Assembly: GCA_002683215.1 (NCBI GenBank)
Contig: NYSY01000100.1
Coordinates: 1 to 64,000, forward strand
DNA: 64,000 nt
Origin: Planctomycetaceae bacterium
GTDB lineage: Bacteria > Planctomycetota > Phycisphaerae > Phycisphaerales > SM1A02
Direction of reading: 5' to 3'
The notes beneath the pieces were generated by a model that was given only the letters and a program-made list of their open reading frames with translations, had not been told where the DNA came from and did no database searches. Each line of letters begins with the position of its first letter. Position 1 is the first letter of the stretch. The translations under genes and the position numbers were made by a program. Positions 20,827-30,615 of the stretch are shown here, piece after piece.

Positions 20827-21698
20827 CAGTCCGAACCCCCGGTCGAGTCGTTCACGATCCCGCGGATCGCACCCGCGAACTCGACCGCCGCGGCATTGAC
20901 GGAGGTCTTCCAGTCACCCTGCCGATCCACGAAGGCGTGGATGATCGAACGGCTCGCCGTGACGAGCACCCCACCTCCGCGAGCGTCGAGGGCGGCGCGG
21001 ACGCCGTCCGCACCCCCGCCCTGCGCGCCGTAGCCCGGGAGCAGGAACGGCGCCTCCGGCATGCTCGCCCGAAGCGCGGCGGCGGCCTCGGGCTTGGTGG
21101 CGCCGACCACGGCGCCGACCGACACCGGGCCGGTTCCTCCGTTGCCGCGACCGAGCCGATCGACCATGCCGGCGACGAGCCCGGCGACCGTGCCGTCACC
21201 AACCGCGGGCGCCTGGATCTCGTCGCCCGAGGGATTCGAGGTCCGCACGAGGACGAAGACGCCGAGGCCCGCATCGAGAAACGGCGTGATGCCGTCCTCC
21301 CCGAGGTAGCCGTTCAACGTGATCCAGTCGGCACCGGTCGCCGCGGCCCCGGCCGCGTAGTGCGTCGCCGAAATTCCGATGTCGCCGCGTTTCGCATCCA
21401 GGATCACCACGAATCCCGCGTCACGGGCTCGGGTGATCACCCGTTCCATCGCCGCCACCCCGAGGTGACCGTACCGCTCGAAACACGCCGCCTGGATCTT
21501 GACGCAGGGGACGACCCCGACCACCGCGTCCAGAACCCCGTTCGAGAACCGTTCGATCGCCTCCAACGGGTCGGAACCATCGATCGCGCCCGGCAGCCGG
21601 GTGGCCACGGGATCGAGACCGACACAGACCGGTGCGGCGTCTTCGAGTCTTGCCGCGAGCCGTTCGCCGGCGGTCGCCTTCGGGGTGGTGGTGTGCAT
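20826..21698 (-). CDS. pyrF: Orotidine 5'-phosphate decarboxylase
   Basis: VCVGLDPVATRLP...VKIQAACFERYG...VILDAKRGDIGISATHYA...LLPGYGAQGG. Confidence 0.93.
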   Translation of the reverse strand: MHTTTPKATAGERLAARLEDAAPVCVGLDPVATRLPGAIDGSDPLEAIERFSNGVLDAVVGVVPCVKIQAACFERYGHLGVAAMERVITRARDAGFVVILDAKRGDIGISATHYAAGAAATGADWITLNGYLGEDGITPFLDAGLGVFVLVRTSNPSGDEIQAPAVGDGTVAGLVAGMVDRLGRGNGGTGPVSVGAVVGATKPEAAAALRASMPEAPFLLPGYGAQGGGADGVRAALDARGGGVLVTASRSIIHAFVDRQGDWKTSVNAAAVEFAGAIRGIVNDSTGGSD

Positions 21699-21759
21699 CC
21701 CCGGATTCTACGGCCGACGCGGATCCGCCACCGCGGACGTCTCCGCATACCATCACGGC

Positions 21760-22098
21760 ATGGCCGTGGATCCACCCCCCCGACACCTGCACCTGGACCG
21801 AGCAGCAGGCCTCACCATCGAATGGCCCGAGGGCCGGACCGTGTTCTATCCGGTGGCCTGGCTCCGCCGGATGAGCCCCTCCGCGGACGCTCGGGAACTG
21901 CGGAAGGAGCTCGACCGGAATCCCCTGGCCGTCCTGCCCTCGGGCGGCGAGACCGGCCCGCTCCGGGCGGAGGGAATCGAAGCCGTGGGCAACTACGCGA
22001 TCAGGATCACGTTCAGCGACGGGCACGCCTCCGGAATCTACTCCTGGGGCTACCTCCGGAGCATCGAACCCGATTCCGAAGCGCCACTTCCATCATGA
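21760..22098 (+). CDS. DUF971 (GBBH-like N-terminal) domain protein
   Basis: LTIEWPEGRTVFYPVAWLRRMSPSADAR...AEGIEAVGNYAIRITFSDGHASGIYSWGYLRSI. Confidence 0.85.
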   Translation: MAVDPPPRHLHLDRAAGLTIEWPEGRTVFYPVAWLRRMSPSADARELRKELDRNPLAVLPSGGETGPLRAEGIEAVGNYAIRITFSDGHASGIYSWGYLRSIEPDSEAPLPS

Positions 22099-22589
22099 GC
22101 CTCCCCACCGTGCCATTCCGACCGTTCACCGGAACCCCGGCGGGTGATCTGCCCGTTCCCGCGGGAATCGCGTTCTGGGCGGAGATGACGGTTCCCGCCG
22201 ACGGCGTGAGCGACGGCGTTCCGCACGTGAACAACGTCGAATACGTTCGATGGGTCGACCGGCTCGCGGAAATGGCGACCGATGCGGCGGGCTTCACGCG
22301 AGCCCGACATCTCCGGGAGGGCACGATGTGGTTCGTGGCCCGGCACGAGATCGACTACCGGGGCGAGGCGTTCGCCGGAGACCGGATCCTCGCGGCGACC
22401 TGGATCGTCGACGCCACCCGAACCACCGTGCGGCGGGCGACGCTCGTCTTCCGACCGGCCGACGACCGAGTGATCTGCGAGGCGACGACGCGATGGGCCC
22501 TCGTGAACCTCGAAACCCGGCGGCCGCTCCGGATTCCTCAGGCGATCCGGGATGCCTTCGGCACCGCGGCCGAGGCCGACCCGGCATGA
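22095..22589 (+). CDS. Acyl-CoA thioesterase (hotdog fold)
   Basis: VPHVNNVEYVRWVDRLAEMATDAAGF...WFVARHEIDYRGEAFAGDRILAATWI; ATGA overlaps on both sides. Confidence 0.8.
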   Translation: MSLPTVPFRPFTGTPAGDLPVPAGIAFWAEMTVPADGVSDGVPHVNNVEYVRWVDRLAEMATDAAGFTRARHLREGTMWFVARHEIDYRGEAFAGDRILAATWIVDATRTTVRRATLVFRPADDRVICEATTRWALVNLETRRPLRIPQAIRDAFGTAAEADPA

Positions 22590-23656
22590 CGCTCCGTGCG
22601 GCCTTCATCCTCGACGCACCCCGGGTTCACCACGAACACGCCGCGTTCGCCCGGCTCGCGGTCGGTCTCGCCGCCGAGGGCATTCGCACCCTGCTCGCGC
22701 TCGATGGTGATCCGCATCACGCGATCGACGACCGGGACGCACCGATCCCGACCATCACGCTTCCGATCCGACTCCCCCTCTGGGTGCGGGAACGGGCGAT
22801 CGAGGCGACGCTCGACGCCTTCACCGAGGCAGGCATGGATCAGCTCGACGTGGTGGTCGCGGCCGGCACCGGAGGCATCGGGTTCGCGCGCCGGCTCGCC
22901 CGCCGACTCGAACGCCCGCTCGTGGTCGAAGTACGGAGTCGCGCCGAACTCCGAGCGGTCCCCCGGAATTCGGGAATCACCGTGGTCGCGGCGACGGACG
23001 GCCTCCGCATCCTCGCGGCCCGACGCCTCGGCGATGAGCGGTGCACCCATCTCCCGGTCCCGGTGCCTCGAACGCTACCGCTCCCGAGCGGCCCGCGCAA
23101 TCTCGGTGTGATCCTGGGGCCGGTCGCGAACGTCGCGACCTGGACCGCGATGATCGACGGCCTCGCGGGCCGGGATCGGCTCCCCGGCGGCCTCGAACAC
23201 GTGGCCGTCGAACTCGGTGACCAGCGTTCGGACGCCCGGATCTGGTCGCACCTTCGACAACGCGAGCTGCTCTCCAACGTGACGGCCTTCGACGATGCCG
23301 ACCGCCTTCGGGCCCTCCTGGCGGACGCCGCCATCGTGCTGCTACCGGAATCGGGCCAGCCGGTGCGGAGCATCGAGCGGCAGGCGATGTACGGTGGTGC
23401 GGTACCCGTCGCGGTCGAAGACCTTGACCGCACGGACCTCCGACCGTCGACCGACGCCGTGGTGCTCTCCGCGACGGAGGCCCGACAATCAGGGGCCTGG
23501 CGAACCGCGATCGAGCAGGCTCGGGAGGGCGGCTTCGACGAAGCCTCGAAGGCGGCGGCGGCCGATTCCCTCGTCTCTCGCGTCGCTCCGCGGTGGGCGA
23601 AGATCCTCGAAACCGTCGTCCACGGGGATGCGACGCCCATCGAACAGGGTGGCTGA
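22586..23656 (+). CDS. GT4-like glycosyltransferase-related protein
   Basis: Rossmann-like two-domain layout; VVVAAGTGGIGFARRLARRLERPLVVEVRSRAELR; VLLPESGQPVRSIERQAMYGGAVPVAV. Confidence 0.55.
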   Translation: MTLRAAFILDAPRVHHEHAAFARLAVGLAAEGIRTLLALDGDPHHAIDDRDAPIPTITLPIRLPLWVRERAIEATLDAFTEAGMDQLDVVVAAGTGGIGFARRLARRLERPLVVEVRSRAELRAVPRNSGITVVAATDGLRILAARRLGDERCTHLPVPVPRTLPLPSGPRNLGVILGPVANVATWTAMIDGLAGRDRLPGGLEHVAVELGDQRSDARIWSHLRQRELLSNVTAFDDADRLRALLADAAIVLLPESGQPVRSIERQAMYGGAVPVAVEDLDRTDLRPSTDAVVLSATEARQSGAWRTAIEQAREGGFDEASKAAAADSLVSRVAPRWAKILETVVHGDATPIEQGG

Positions 23657-23830
23657 GAAACGGCGAGGCATCGCCATTCTTCGGACGGGGCGCGTTCACC
23701 CGGCACGGAATCCGACTCAATGTCGAGATTTCCAAGAACCCTCCGTGATCGAGATTCGAACCTAGGAAAGGTCCTTCGGCCATCCGGTCGCCGGGCCGAC
23801 CTTCATCAGTCTTTCTCCCCTCCGCGACTT

Positions 23831-23861
23831 CGCCCCCCGATCGCTTGCGATCGACGGGGCG
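23831..23861 (+). terminator. Possible hairpin terminator in 400-bp intergenic region
   Basis: CGCCCCcCGATCG-CTTG-CGATCGaCGGGGCG followed by atgtcgtttt. Confidence 0.35.
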
Positions 23862-24063
23862 ATGTCGTTTTCGTCCGAACGACGAAGACTCCAGGGCCCC
23901 GGAACGACCGATGCCCGGCCCCGAGAAGGCCGCGCACCGGTGGTCGGATCTCCTCCAGAAAACCCGCCAAACCGGTCTCGACCGGTGCGTGGACGACGCC
24001 CGCCACGCCCATTTCGAACTCGCCGATCGGTGGATTCCTGCACAATGCGCGGCAGGAGATTCC

Positions 24064-26001
24064 ATGACTTCGATTCTGCTGCCTCTGATCCTGTCGCTCG
24101 CATCGTCTCCAGTCGTCGGCGACGACCCGGTTCCGGTTCCGCCCGACCTCGATCGCAACCGCGTGCTCGAGGCGGGCCGGTTCGAACTCGACGATGCCGG
24201 CCGCGCCCGCGACGGGCAACTCGTCGATGGGTCGGCCGATCGGGATCGAACGCTGCTCGCGATCCTCCCCGATCGCACCACGGGTGATGATCGGGGACTC
24301 GATCGGCTCCAGCGTGCCGTGCAGGATCTGGCCCTCCTCCGCCCCGACGCGGTCTTCTGCGTCGGCGATCTCGTCCAGGGCTACAAGCGCGACCTGGACG
24401 ACTACGACCGGGAAGTCGACGACTTCCTCCGCATCATCGATCCGCTCGACGCGGATTTCTGGCCGACCGCCGGAAACCACGACGTGATCTCCGGCGATCG
24501 AGACGCGTCCGATGATCGGTTCGCCGATCGCTATCGAGCTCGTTTCGGGCCGCTGCACTACGCGGTCCGCCTCGACCACGGCACGGTGGTCGTGCTCTTC
24601 AGCGACGAAAACCTCGACGGTGGCGACGTCGACATCTCCGACGCGCAGATCCAGTGGCTCGCGGGCGTGCTCGCCGCCGCCGACCGCGAGGAACCGATCG
24701 TGCTTCTCATGCATCGCCCGCTCTGGCGACAACGCGGCGTGAACTGGAACGACCGGGTGCATCCGCTCCTCGTCGAGCACGGCGTCGACGCGGTGGTCGC
24801 CGGTCACTTCCACGCCCTTCACCGTGATGCCGACCGGGACGGCATCGAGTACCACCTCCTCGGCGTCTGCGGCGGCGGCATCGACCAGCACCCCCTGACC
24901 GGCCAGTTCGACCACCTGACCCTCCTCGATCTCGGACCGGGCGATGACGTGCACCTGCGTCATCTTCCCGTGGGCGTGGTGCTTCCGGACGACTTCGTGC
25001 TCCGCGCCGATCAGGATCGGGCGTACGCCTTGAAGCGTCGCTCCGACGTCGTCAGCGTCGACGGCTCGGTCGCCGATCCGTGGCGGGGCGCGATCGAGGA
25101 TGAGATCGAGATCGGCATCCGGAATCCCATCGATCGACCGGTCACCTTCTCCTTCTCGCCCGCGGGGCCTGCCGAACCATGGCTGGTCGAGGGCCACGAG
25201 TTTCTCAGTCGAACGCCGGTCCGCTTCGAGAACCGCGTCCTCACCGACCTGGAGACGCCCTTCACCCTCGACCTTCCCGATTCGATCACCCTCGATCCCG
25301 GCGAGCGAAGAACCTTCGAGGTCTCGGTGACCGCCCCGCAGGTCGACGCCCCCGCCCTGCCACCGCAGTTCCAGGTGACCGCCACCTTCACCGATGATCA
25401 GGCACGGCGAGTCCCGCTCCGACTGCCCCGACGAATTCCGATCGACCGGCGGGATCCAGACGTGGGCGACGGCCACCCTCGCTGGCCCGTCACGGGCTGG
25501 GCCCACTCGGTGTACGAGACGCTCGAACCACTCGGTTTCCTGACGACATCCACCGATGCCGATTCGGGGGAGGTCGTGATCGAGCTGGAGATCGCAGACG
25601 ACCGGTTCGCCGATGACGATGCCCCGCCGGAGACCACGGTCGGCGCTCGTCGCAATCCACACGGCGATCTCGTCGTCATCACCGTGGGGACGACCGGTGG
25701 CCCCCGGTCGTTCCTGTTCGAACCCGCCGATCCCGACCGCCTCTTCGAATTCGATGCAGACGGCGGGATCGTGAAAGGCTGGTCCGAGGCGGTTCGACGG
25801 ATCGATTCCGGCGAAGCCGCCCCTGATCCGATCCGACGGACCTACCGGATTCGCCTTCCGGAAGTCCGCCCCAAGGCCCTGAAAGGGGTTCAAGTCGAGG
25901 TCGCGGACAATGACCGGGCGTACCACACGCAGTGGCGTCGACTCGCCCCCCGCGGCCGGATGCTCGAATTTGGTCCGATGTCCGCATCTGATCGGCCTTG
26001 A
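24064..26001 (+). CDS. Secreted metallophosphoesterase
   Basis: Signal peptide MTSILLPLILSLASSPVVG; PDAVFCVGDLVQG, PTAGNHDVISGD, LLMHRPLW, VVAGHFHALH. Confidence 0.88.
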   Translation: MTSILLPLILSLASSPVVGDDPVPVPPDLDRNRVLEAGRFELDDAGRARDGQLVDGSADRDRTLLAILPDRTTGDDRGLDRLQRAVQDLALLRPDAVFCVGDLVQGYKRDLDDYDREVDDFLRIIDPLDADFWPTAGNHDVISGDRDASDDRFADRYRARFGPLHYAVRLDHGTVVVLFSDENLDGGDVDISDAQIQWLAGVLAAADREEPIVLLMHRPLWRQRGVNWNDRVHPLLVEHGVDAVVAGHFHALHRDADRDGIEYHLLGVCGGGIDQHPLTGQFDHLTLLDLGPGDDVHLRHLPVGVVLPDDFVLRADQDRAYALKRRSDVVSVDGSVADPWRGAIEDEIEIGIRNPIDRPVTFSFSPAGPAEPWLVEGHEFLSRTPVRFENRVLTDLETPFTLDLPDSITLDPGERRTFEVSVTAPQVDAPALPPQFQVTATFTDDQARRVPLRLPRRIPIDRRDPDVGDGHPRWPVTGWAHSVYETLEPLGFLTTSTDADSGEVVIELEIADDRFADDDAPPETTVGARRNPHGDLVVITVGTTGGPRSFLFEPADPDRLFEFDADGGIVKGWSEAVRRIDSGEAAPDPIRRTYRIRLPEVRPKALKGVQVEVADNDRAYHTQWRRLAPRGRMLEFGPMSASDRP

Positions 26002-26136
26002 CCGCCGTAGGGTGGATCGGATCCAATATGGAGATCTGGCGCGAGGGTGCCGGTCGGGGCGTCGAGTTCGACGTCTCCAGATTCCATTTGATTCGGAGTC
26101 GTCCCCGACTCCTCCCATTTCAACGAGGGATATCAC

Positions 26137-26352
26137 ATGAACACCATGCTTCGCTGCACGCTCCTGCTCGCCGCCTCCACCCTCACCGTCGGCCTGCTCG
26201 GCTGTGATGGTGGCGACGAGGTCGTCGAAGTCACGCCTCGCAAGCAGCCCGCCAACCAGGTGAAGATCGACCCCGATGCGATGCCCGGCCAGGACGGCGA
26301 AAGCGGTATGACCAACGTCTCCGGCGAAGCCGCCAAGGACATCGGCAAGTGA
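26137..26352 (+). CDS. Small lipoprotein (71 aa)
   Basis: MNTMLRCTLLLAASTLTVGLLGC lipobox; strong terminator follows. Confidence 0.7.
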   Translation: MNTMLRCTLLLAASTLTVGLLGCDGGDEVVEVTPRKQPANQVKIDPDAMPGQDGESGMTNVSGEAAKDIGK

Positions 26353-26380
26353 TCGACTGATCACCGCGCACGAGCAACGC

Positions 26381-26421
26381 ACGCAGGTCGGAGGCGACGC
26401 CTCCGGCCTGCGTCGCTTTTT
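26381..26421 (+). terminator. Rho-independent terminator
   Basis: ACGCAGGtCGGAGGC-gac-GCCTCCGgCCTGCGT then cgcTTTTT. Confidence 0.85.
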
Positions 26422-26440
26422 GCGGCGGACTTCCTCGTAC

Positions 26441-27616
26441 TCAGCCGCCCCGAAGCAGATCGACGAGGATGGCGAGTCCCTCCCGAAGCACATTCTCGTC
26501 GACGGCGAAGCTCAGCCGTACGTGGGTGTCCCGGCCCGAGAAGACTCCGCCGGGAACGAGCAGCACCCGACGCTCGACCGCACGCTCCATGAATTCGGTG
26601 GCGGTCATGCCCAACGCCGGCGGAACTTCGAAGAACGCGTAGAACGCACCACCCGGTCGCACCACGTCCACGTGGGGGGAGAGCGCTTCCATCACCAATT
26701 GGCAACGTTCCGCATAACGGGCAACCTGCGCCGTGTTGTCGATGTCGAACGCCTCGATCACGCCCCACTGCAGGGGACTGGGGGCGCAGACGTAGGTGAA
26801 CTGCTGCAGCTTCCGCATCTGCTCGACGAGCCAGGTCGGCCCCGCGGCGTAGCCGAGCCGCCAGCCCGTGCAGCCGTAGGTCTTGCCGAAGCCTCGAATC
26901 ACCAGTGCCTGATGATCGAACCGGGCCGGCGACGGACAGGTCCCGTCCGGTCGCATCGAATCGGCGAACACGAATTCGTCGTAGATCTCGTCCGTCACCA
27001 ACTGGACCCCGCGGTCTCGACAGAGCGCGGCGAGATCACGCATCTCGTCGTCCGTGAGCACGACGCCGGATGGATTTCCAGGACTGTTGACCAGAACGAA
27101 TTTCGTTCGATCCGAGATCAACGGTTCGACGCGGGCGGCCGTCATCCGGAAATCGGGGTAGGTGTCGCACGCCACCATCGTGGCGCCGGTCAGATGCCCG
27201 AGCTGCGGATAGAGCACGAACCAGGGGTCCGGCATGATCGCTTCGTCGCCCTCGTCGAGCAGCGCCAGGCTCGCGAGGAGAAGCCCCCCGCTCGTGCCAC
27301 TGGTGACGACCGTCGAATACCCGTCGCCATCCCGGGACCATCCGAGATCATGCGCGAGATGGCGTCGGATGGACTCATGCAGGGCGGGGATGCCCTGGGT
27401 CACCGTGTAGCCGTTTCGATCCTCCTGGATGGCGTCGATCGCCGCCGACTTCATGGCGTCGGGAACCGGGAAGTCGGGCTGGCCGATCGAAAGATTGATC
27501 GGGTTTTCGAGCGTCGCCCCGAGTTCGAACGCACGGCGGATGCCGGAGGCGTCCATCGCGAGCGTGCGGCGGCTGAGGCGGGAAGTGGGATCGACGACGG
27601 GATCGTGGTTTGACAA
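26441..27616 (-). CDS. Class I/II pyridoxal-phosphate aminotransferase
   Basis: LSIGQPDFPVP...VTSGTSGGLLLASLALLDEGDEAI...FVLVNSPGNPSGVV...VTDEIYDEFVF...GFGKTYGCTGWRLGY; TTG start at 27616 suggested because a hairpin occupies the region further upstream. Confidence 0.9.
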   Translation of the reverse strand: MSNHDPVVDPTSRLSRRTLAMDASGIRRAFELGATLENPINLSIGQPDFPVPDAMKSAAIDAIQEDRNGYTVTQGIPALHESIRRHLAHDLGWSRDGDGYSTVVTSGTSGGLLLASLALLDEGDEAIMPDPWFVLYPQLGHLTGATMVACDTYPDFRMTAARVEPLISDRTKFVLVNSPGNPSGVVLTDDEMRDLAALCRDRGVQLVTDEIYDEFVFADSMRPDGTCPSPARFDHQALVIRGFGKTYGCTGWRLGYAAGPTWLVEQMRKLQQFTYVCAPSPLQWGVIEAFDIDNTAQVARYAERCQLVMEALSPHVDVVRPGGAFYAFFEVPPALGMTATEFMERAVERRVLLVPGGVFSGRDTHVRLSFAVDENVLREGLAILVDLLRGG

Positions 27617-27660
27617 GATCGGGCTTCCATCCGGCGGAATCGTCCGCTCGGTCGATGAAG

Positions 27661-27687
27661 AACCCCGCGGCATGCCACCGCGGGGTT
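27661..27687 (-). terminator. Hairpin downstream of small basic protein gene
   Basis: AACCCCGCGG-tggcatg-CCGCGGGGTT on minus strand, then CTTC; no long T tract. Confidence 0.5.
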
Positions 27688-27745
27688 CGAATGATCGAAT
27701 TCAGGACCGACGAGTGACCGTGGCGGCGCCCGGCCGCGAAGCGAC

Positions 27746-27970
27746 TCAGTCGTCGCTGCTCTCGCTCGCCGCATCCGGCCCCTTGGCCGGCTTCTTCTTG
27801 GCGGCGGCCACCTTGATGCTCCGAACCTTCGGGATGCCGAGCGGGGAGCTCTCACCTTGGACGAACTTGTTCTTGCCCTGCAGCTTCTCGATCCGCTCGG
27901 CGCGGGTCAGGACGTTTCGATGCTGGTTGAGGGCACCCGACTTGGTCTTGAGGCTGCTGTGAAGGCTCAT
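27746..27970 (-). CDS. PVC-type small basic protein (TIGR04137-like)
   Basis: MSLHSSLKTKSGALNQHRNVLTRAERIEKLQGKNKFVQGESSPLGIPKVRSIKVAAAKKK. Confidence 0.75.
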   Translation of the reverse strand: MSLHSSLKTKSGALNQHRNVLTRAERIEKLQGKNKFVQGESSPLGIPKVRSIKVAAAKKKPAKGPDAASESSDD

Positions 27971-28013
27971 GGTTCGTCTCGAGGCTGGGACCGAGGTGGT
28001 CGGTGGACTTTGT

Positions 28014-28679
28014 TCAGCCGGCCGGAGGCCGGAACGTTTCGGGGTACAGACTGTCGAAATTGTCGCTGGTGCGACCCGAGGCCTTCCCGAACTCCCGGCC
28101 GATCCGCTTGAGGTCGTTCATCAAAGACTCGACTGCGGGCGTCGACCGTTCCCCCGGGCGAAAACCCGGAAGGACGATGACTTTGGGAAGTCCTCCAGTG
28201 TCGCTCTTGACGACGATCGCGTCAAGGCCCCGCCCCCGGATGAAGCCGGCGACCTCCTCCGCTCGATCCTGCCGCGGCCGCATCACGACCCAGTAGTTCA
28301 TTCCCGGAATTCGCGGATCAGCAGCGCCGACCGACCCTTGGGGTGCCCTCGGAGGGGATGAAACGGGCTCTCGGACCCGTCCGGCCTCCTGGGCCGCCTC
28401 GAATCGAGCGGCATCGGCGGTGGCTGCGGACGCCTCCGCGGCGATTTCGCCTCGACTGAAGCCCAGCAGATAGGCGCCGATCATCAATCCAGCGACGAGC
28501 ACGACGCCCACCCAAGCGAACCCGACCGGCAGCCGGATCGATCGACCCGGGGTCAGCAACGTGGCGGCGGCGGGTCGCTCCGATTCAGGATTCCGGGTCC
28601 GGCGGCCGGGCGTCACCCGCGGCGTGGCCGGAGACTGGGACATGGCTTCGTAGAGGGTCGGCCCGCTTCGCTTCATCAT
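28014..28679 (-). CDS. Single-TM hypothetical protein with C-terminal globular domain
   Basis: TM WVGVVLVAGLMIGAYLLGFSRGEIAAEA; NYWVVMRPRQDRAEEVAGFIRGRGLDAIVV. Confidence 0.65.
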   Translation of the reverse strand: MMKRSGPTLYEAMSQSPATPRVTPGRRTRNPESERPAAATLLTPGRSIRLPVGFAWVGVVLVAGLMIGAYLLGFSRGEIAAEASAATADAARFEAAQEAGRVREPVSSPPRAPQGSVGAADPRIPGMNYWVVMRPRQDRAEEVAGFIRGRGLDAIVVKSDTGGLPKVIVLPGFRPGERSTPAVESLMNDLKRIGREFGKASGRTSDNFDSLYPETFRPPAG

Positions 28680-28686
28680 GAGTGGG

Positions 28687-29085
28687 TCATCCCTGCGGCT
28701 CGTCGCCGACCGCGATGACGCTGGCGATCGCGAGCTCGGCGGTGTGCGAGATCGAAATCCGCCAGGATGTGATCCCCAGCGTCGCCGCGAAATCGGCGGC
28801 TTCGCCGGTCAGAACGATCGACGGCGCTCCGAGGTCGTTGCGAACCACATCCATGTCCGTCCAGGAGATCCCCTCGCGAAGGCCGGTGCCGAACGCCTTG
28901 AGAATCGCCTCCTTCGCCGCGAATCGGGCCGCGTATCGTTCCGCCCGCACCCGGGGTGCCGACTCCGCATAGGCCTGTTCCCCGGCGGTGAAACAACGAT
29001 CGAGGAACGTAGGACCATGATCGGCCCGCATCCGTTCGATGCGGTCGATTTCCACGAGGTCGATACCGTGCCCGATGATGCTCAT
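28687..29085 (-). CDS. acpS: Holo-[acyl-carrier-protein] synthase
   Basis: MSIIGHGIDLVEIDRIERM...FTAGEQAYAE...ERYAARFAAKEAILKAFGTG...ISISHTAELAIA. Confidence 0.95.
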   Translation of the reverse strand: MSIIGHGIDLVEIDRIERMRADHGPTFLDRCFTAGEQAYAESAPRVRAERYAARFAAKEAILKAFGTGLREGISWTDMDVVRNDLGAPSIVLTGEAADFAATLGITSWRISISHTAELAIASVIAVGDEPQG

Positions 29086-29199
29086 GTGTCGAGCGCACGC
29101 TACCTTGGAGCTCGATCGTCTGCACGCCCGAGATCCCCCTGCGACCCCGTCGACCGAACATCTCGTGCCCTCATCCCCTTTTCCGTGGATCAGATCCCG

Positions 29200-29733
29200 A
29201 TGAGCGTTGAAAGCCACGAATCAGCCGCGAATCGCCGCGCCGAATCCGACCCGCCGCGACTTCACGCACTCACCGTGAGCGACACTCGGACCCGGTCGAC
29301 GGATCGCGGTGGAGACCGACTCGAGGCACTCCTGCGGGCGGACGGGCTCGCCGTGGTCCACCGCGACCTCGTCCCCGACGATCCCGATCGGGTCCGGTCC
29401 GCGATCAAGGCGGCCCTCGCCGACCCGAAGATCGATGCGATCGCCATCACCGGCGGAACCGGCATCGCACCCCGCGATGGAACCGTTGAAGTCGTTCGCG
29501 ATCTGCTCGACGTCGAGCTCGACGGCTACGGCGAGCGGTTTCGCGCGCTGAGCGTCGAAGCGATCGGGGTGGCCGGTCTGCTGAGCCGGGCGACCGCCGG
29601 CGTGGTGCGCCGCGATGCCGGTGGCGGACTGCTCGTCTTCTCGATGCCGGGTTCCGTGCACGCGGTCGAGACCGCCACGAGCGAACTCGTGATCCCGCTC
29701 CTGCGGCACGCGATCCACGAAGTCCGGCGTTGA
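29200..29733 (+). CDS. moaB: Molybdenum cofactor biosynthesis protein MoaB
   Basis: LTVSDTRTRSTDRGGDRLEALL...DAIAITGGTGIAPRDGTVEVV...FSMPGSVHAVETA. Confidence 0.92.
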   Translation: MSVESHESAANRRAESDPPRLHALTVSDTRTRSTDRGGDRLEALLRADGLAVVHRDLVPDDPDRVRSAIKAALADPKIDAIAITGGTGIAPRDGTVEVVRDLLDVELDGYGERFRALSVEAIGVAGLLSRATAGVVRRDAGGGLLVFSMPGSVHAVETATSELVIPLLRHAIHEVRR

Positions 29734-29748
29734 ACGCACCGAATCGAT

Positions 29749-30576
29749 TCAGACGGCCGAAAGCGTCGCGAGCGTTCGGCTGACGCCGAGGACGGGATCA
29801 GGCCATCGGCGGGCATCGATCACCGGCATCCCCTCGAATCCGCCGGTCCGCGCGGTCACGACGAGGCCGACGCCGTCGATGCGGCCATCCGGATCGCCGA
29901 CCGGGATCCGCATGCCGTCACGGGAAAGGTCCGCGAGCCGAAGCGCCGACACCCCGCGAGCCGCGGCGTCGATGCAATCGAGTCCGCCGACCAACCAGGC
30001 CGGCGGATCGATGCCGATCCCGAGACCGTCGATCGCCCGGGACCGCGCCGGATTCGAGGGCTGCACGGACGTCTCCACCGGATCGGGAAGGAGCAGGCCG
30101 CCGGGTTCTGGTCCGGCTTTCAACGTGCGCACGCTGCGACCACGAGGCGGCACGCCGTGATCGACGATCCGGACCCCGAGTCTGGATGCGCGGGCGAGCA
30201 TCGCCTCGATCGCGGATTCCCCACCTTCCTCCGGAAGCCGCATGGAAACCGGAACCCGGCCGAGATCGTGCGCCAGCTCGACCGCCTCGAGGGTCGCCGA
30301 CACCGCGGCGTCGACCCGCTCCGGATCGAGCAGCGTGGCCGGATCCAGCCAGGCATCGACGCCCACCACCTCGAGTTCGAGACGCCGCACCGCGACGACG
30401 AGATCACGCCGTCCGGATCCGTCCAGTTCCCGGGGGCGGGTACCCGTCTGGCCGGCGGAGATCTGCACGCCCGGAACGCTCAAACCGGCGACCACCCGGA
30501 GACCGGCGCGGGGATCCGCGGCGAGTGGTGCGAGGGTCAGTCCCAATCTGGCGCGGGAATCGTCGGTACCGGACAT
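29749..30576 (-). CDS. Hypothetical protein, possibly xylose-isomerase-like TIM-barrel fold
   Basis: MSGTDDSRARLGLTLAPLAADPRAGLRVVAGLSVPGVQISAG...; ORF-length and composition support coding; fold assignment weak. Confidence 0.5.
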   Translation of the reverse strand: MSGTDDSRARLGLTLAPLAADPRAGLRVVAGLSVPGVQISAGQTGTRPRELDGSGRRDLVVAVRRLELEVVGVDAWLDPATLLDPERVDAAVSATLEAVELAHDLGRVPVSMRLPEEGGESAIEAMLARASRLGVRIVDHGVPPRGRSVRTLKAGPEPGGLLLPDPVETSVQPSNPARSRAIDGLGIGIDPPAWLVGGLDCIDAAARGVSALRLADLSRDGMRIPVGDPDGRIDGVGLVVTARTGGFEGMPVIDARRWPDPVLGVSRTLATLSAV

Positions 30577-30615
30577 CTCCCCACGATATCGCGGTGGGTC
30601 GTCTAGGATTCCGGA

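Noticed and set aside
19243-21033. 596-aa plus-strand ORF
   Set aside because: Antisense to the solute-binding protein gene; no recognisable motifs
23745-23765. tRNA-like 'gattcgaacc' TPsiC-type motif
   Set aside because: No acceptor stem, D-arm or anticodon arm could be folded around it on either strand
23806-26493. 895-aa minus-strand ORF
   Set aside because: Antisense shadow of the metallophosphoesterase, which has clear catalytic motifs on the plus strand
27617-27673. Extended N-terminus of the aminotransferase ORF
   Set aside because: Region abuts/overlaps a strong hairpin and encodes a non-conserved-looking leader; a TTG start at 27616 is more plausible
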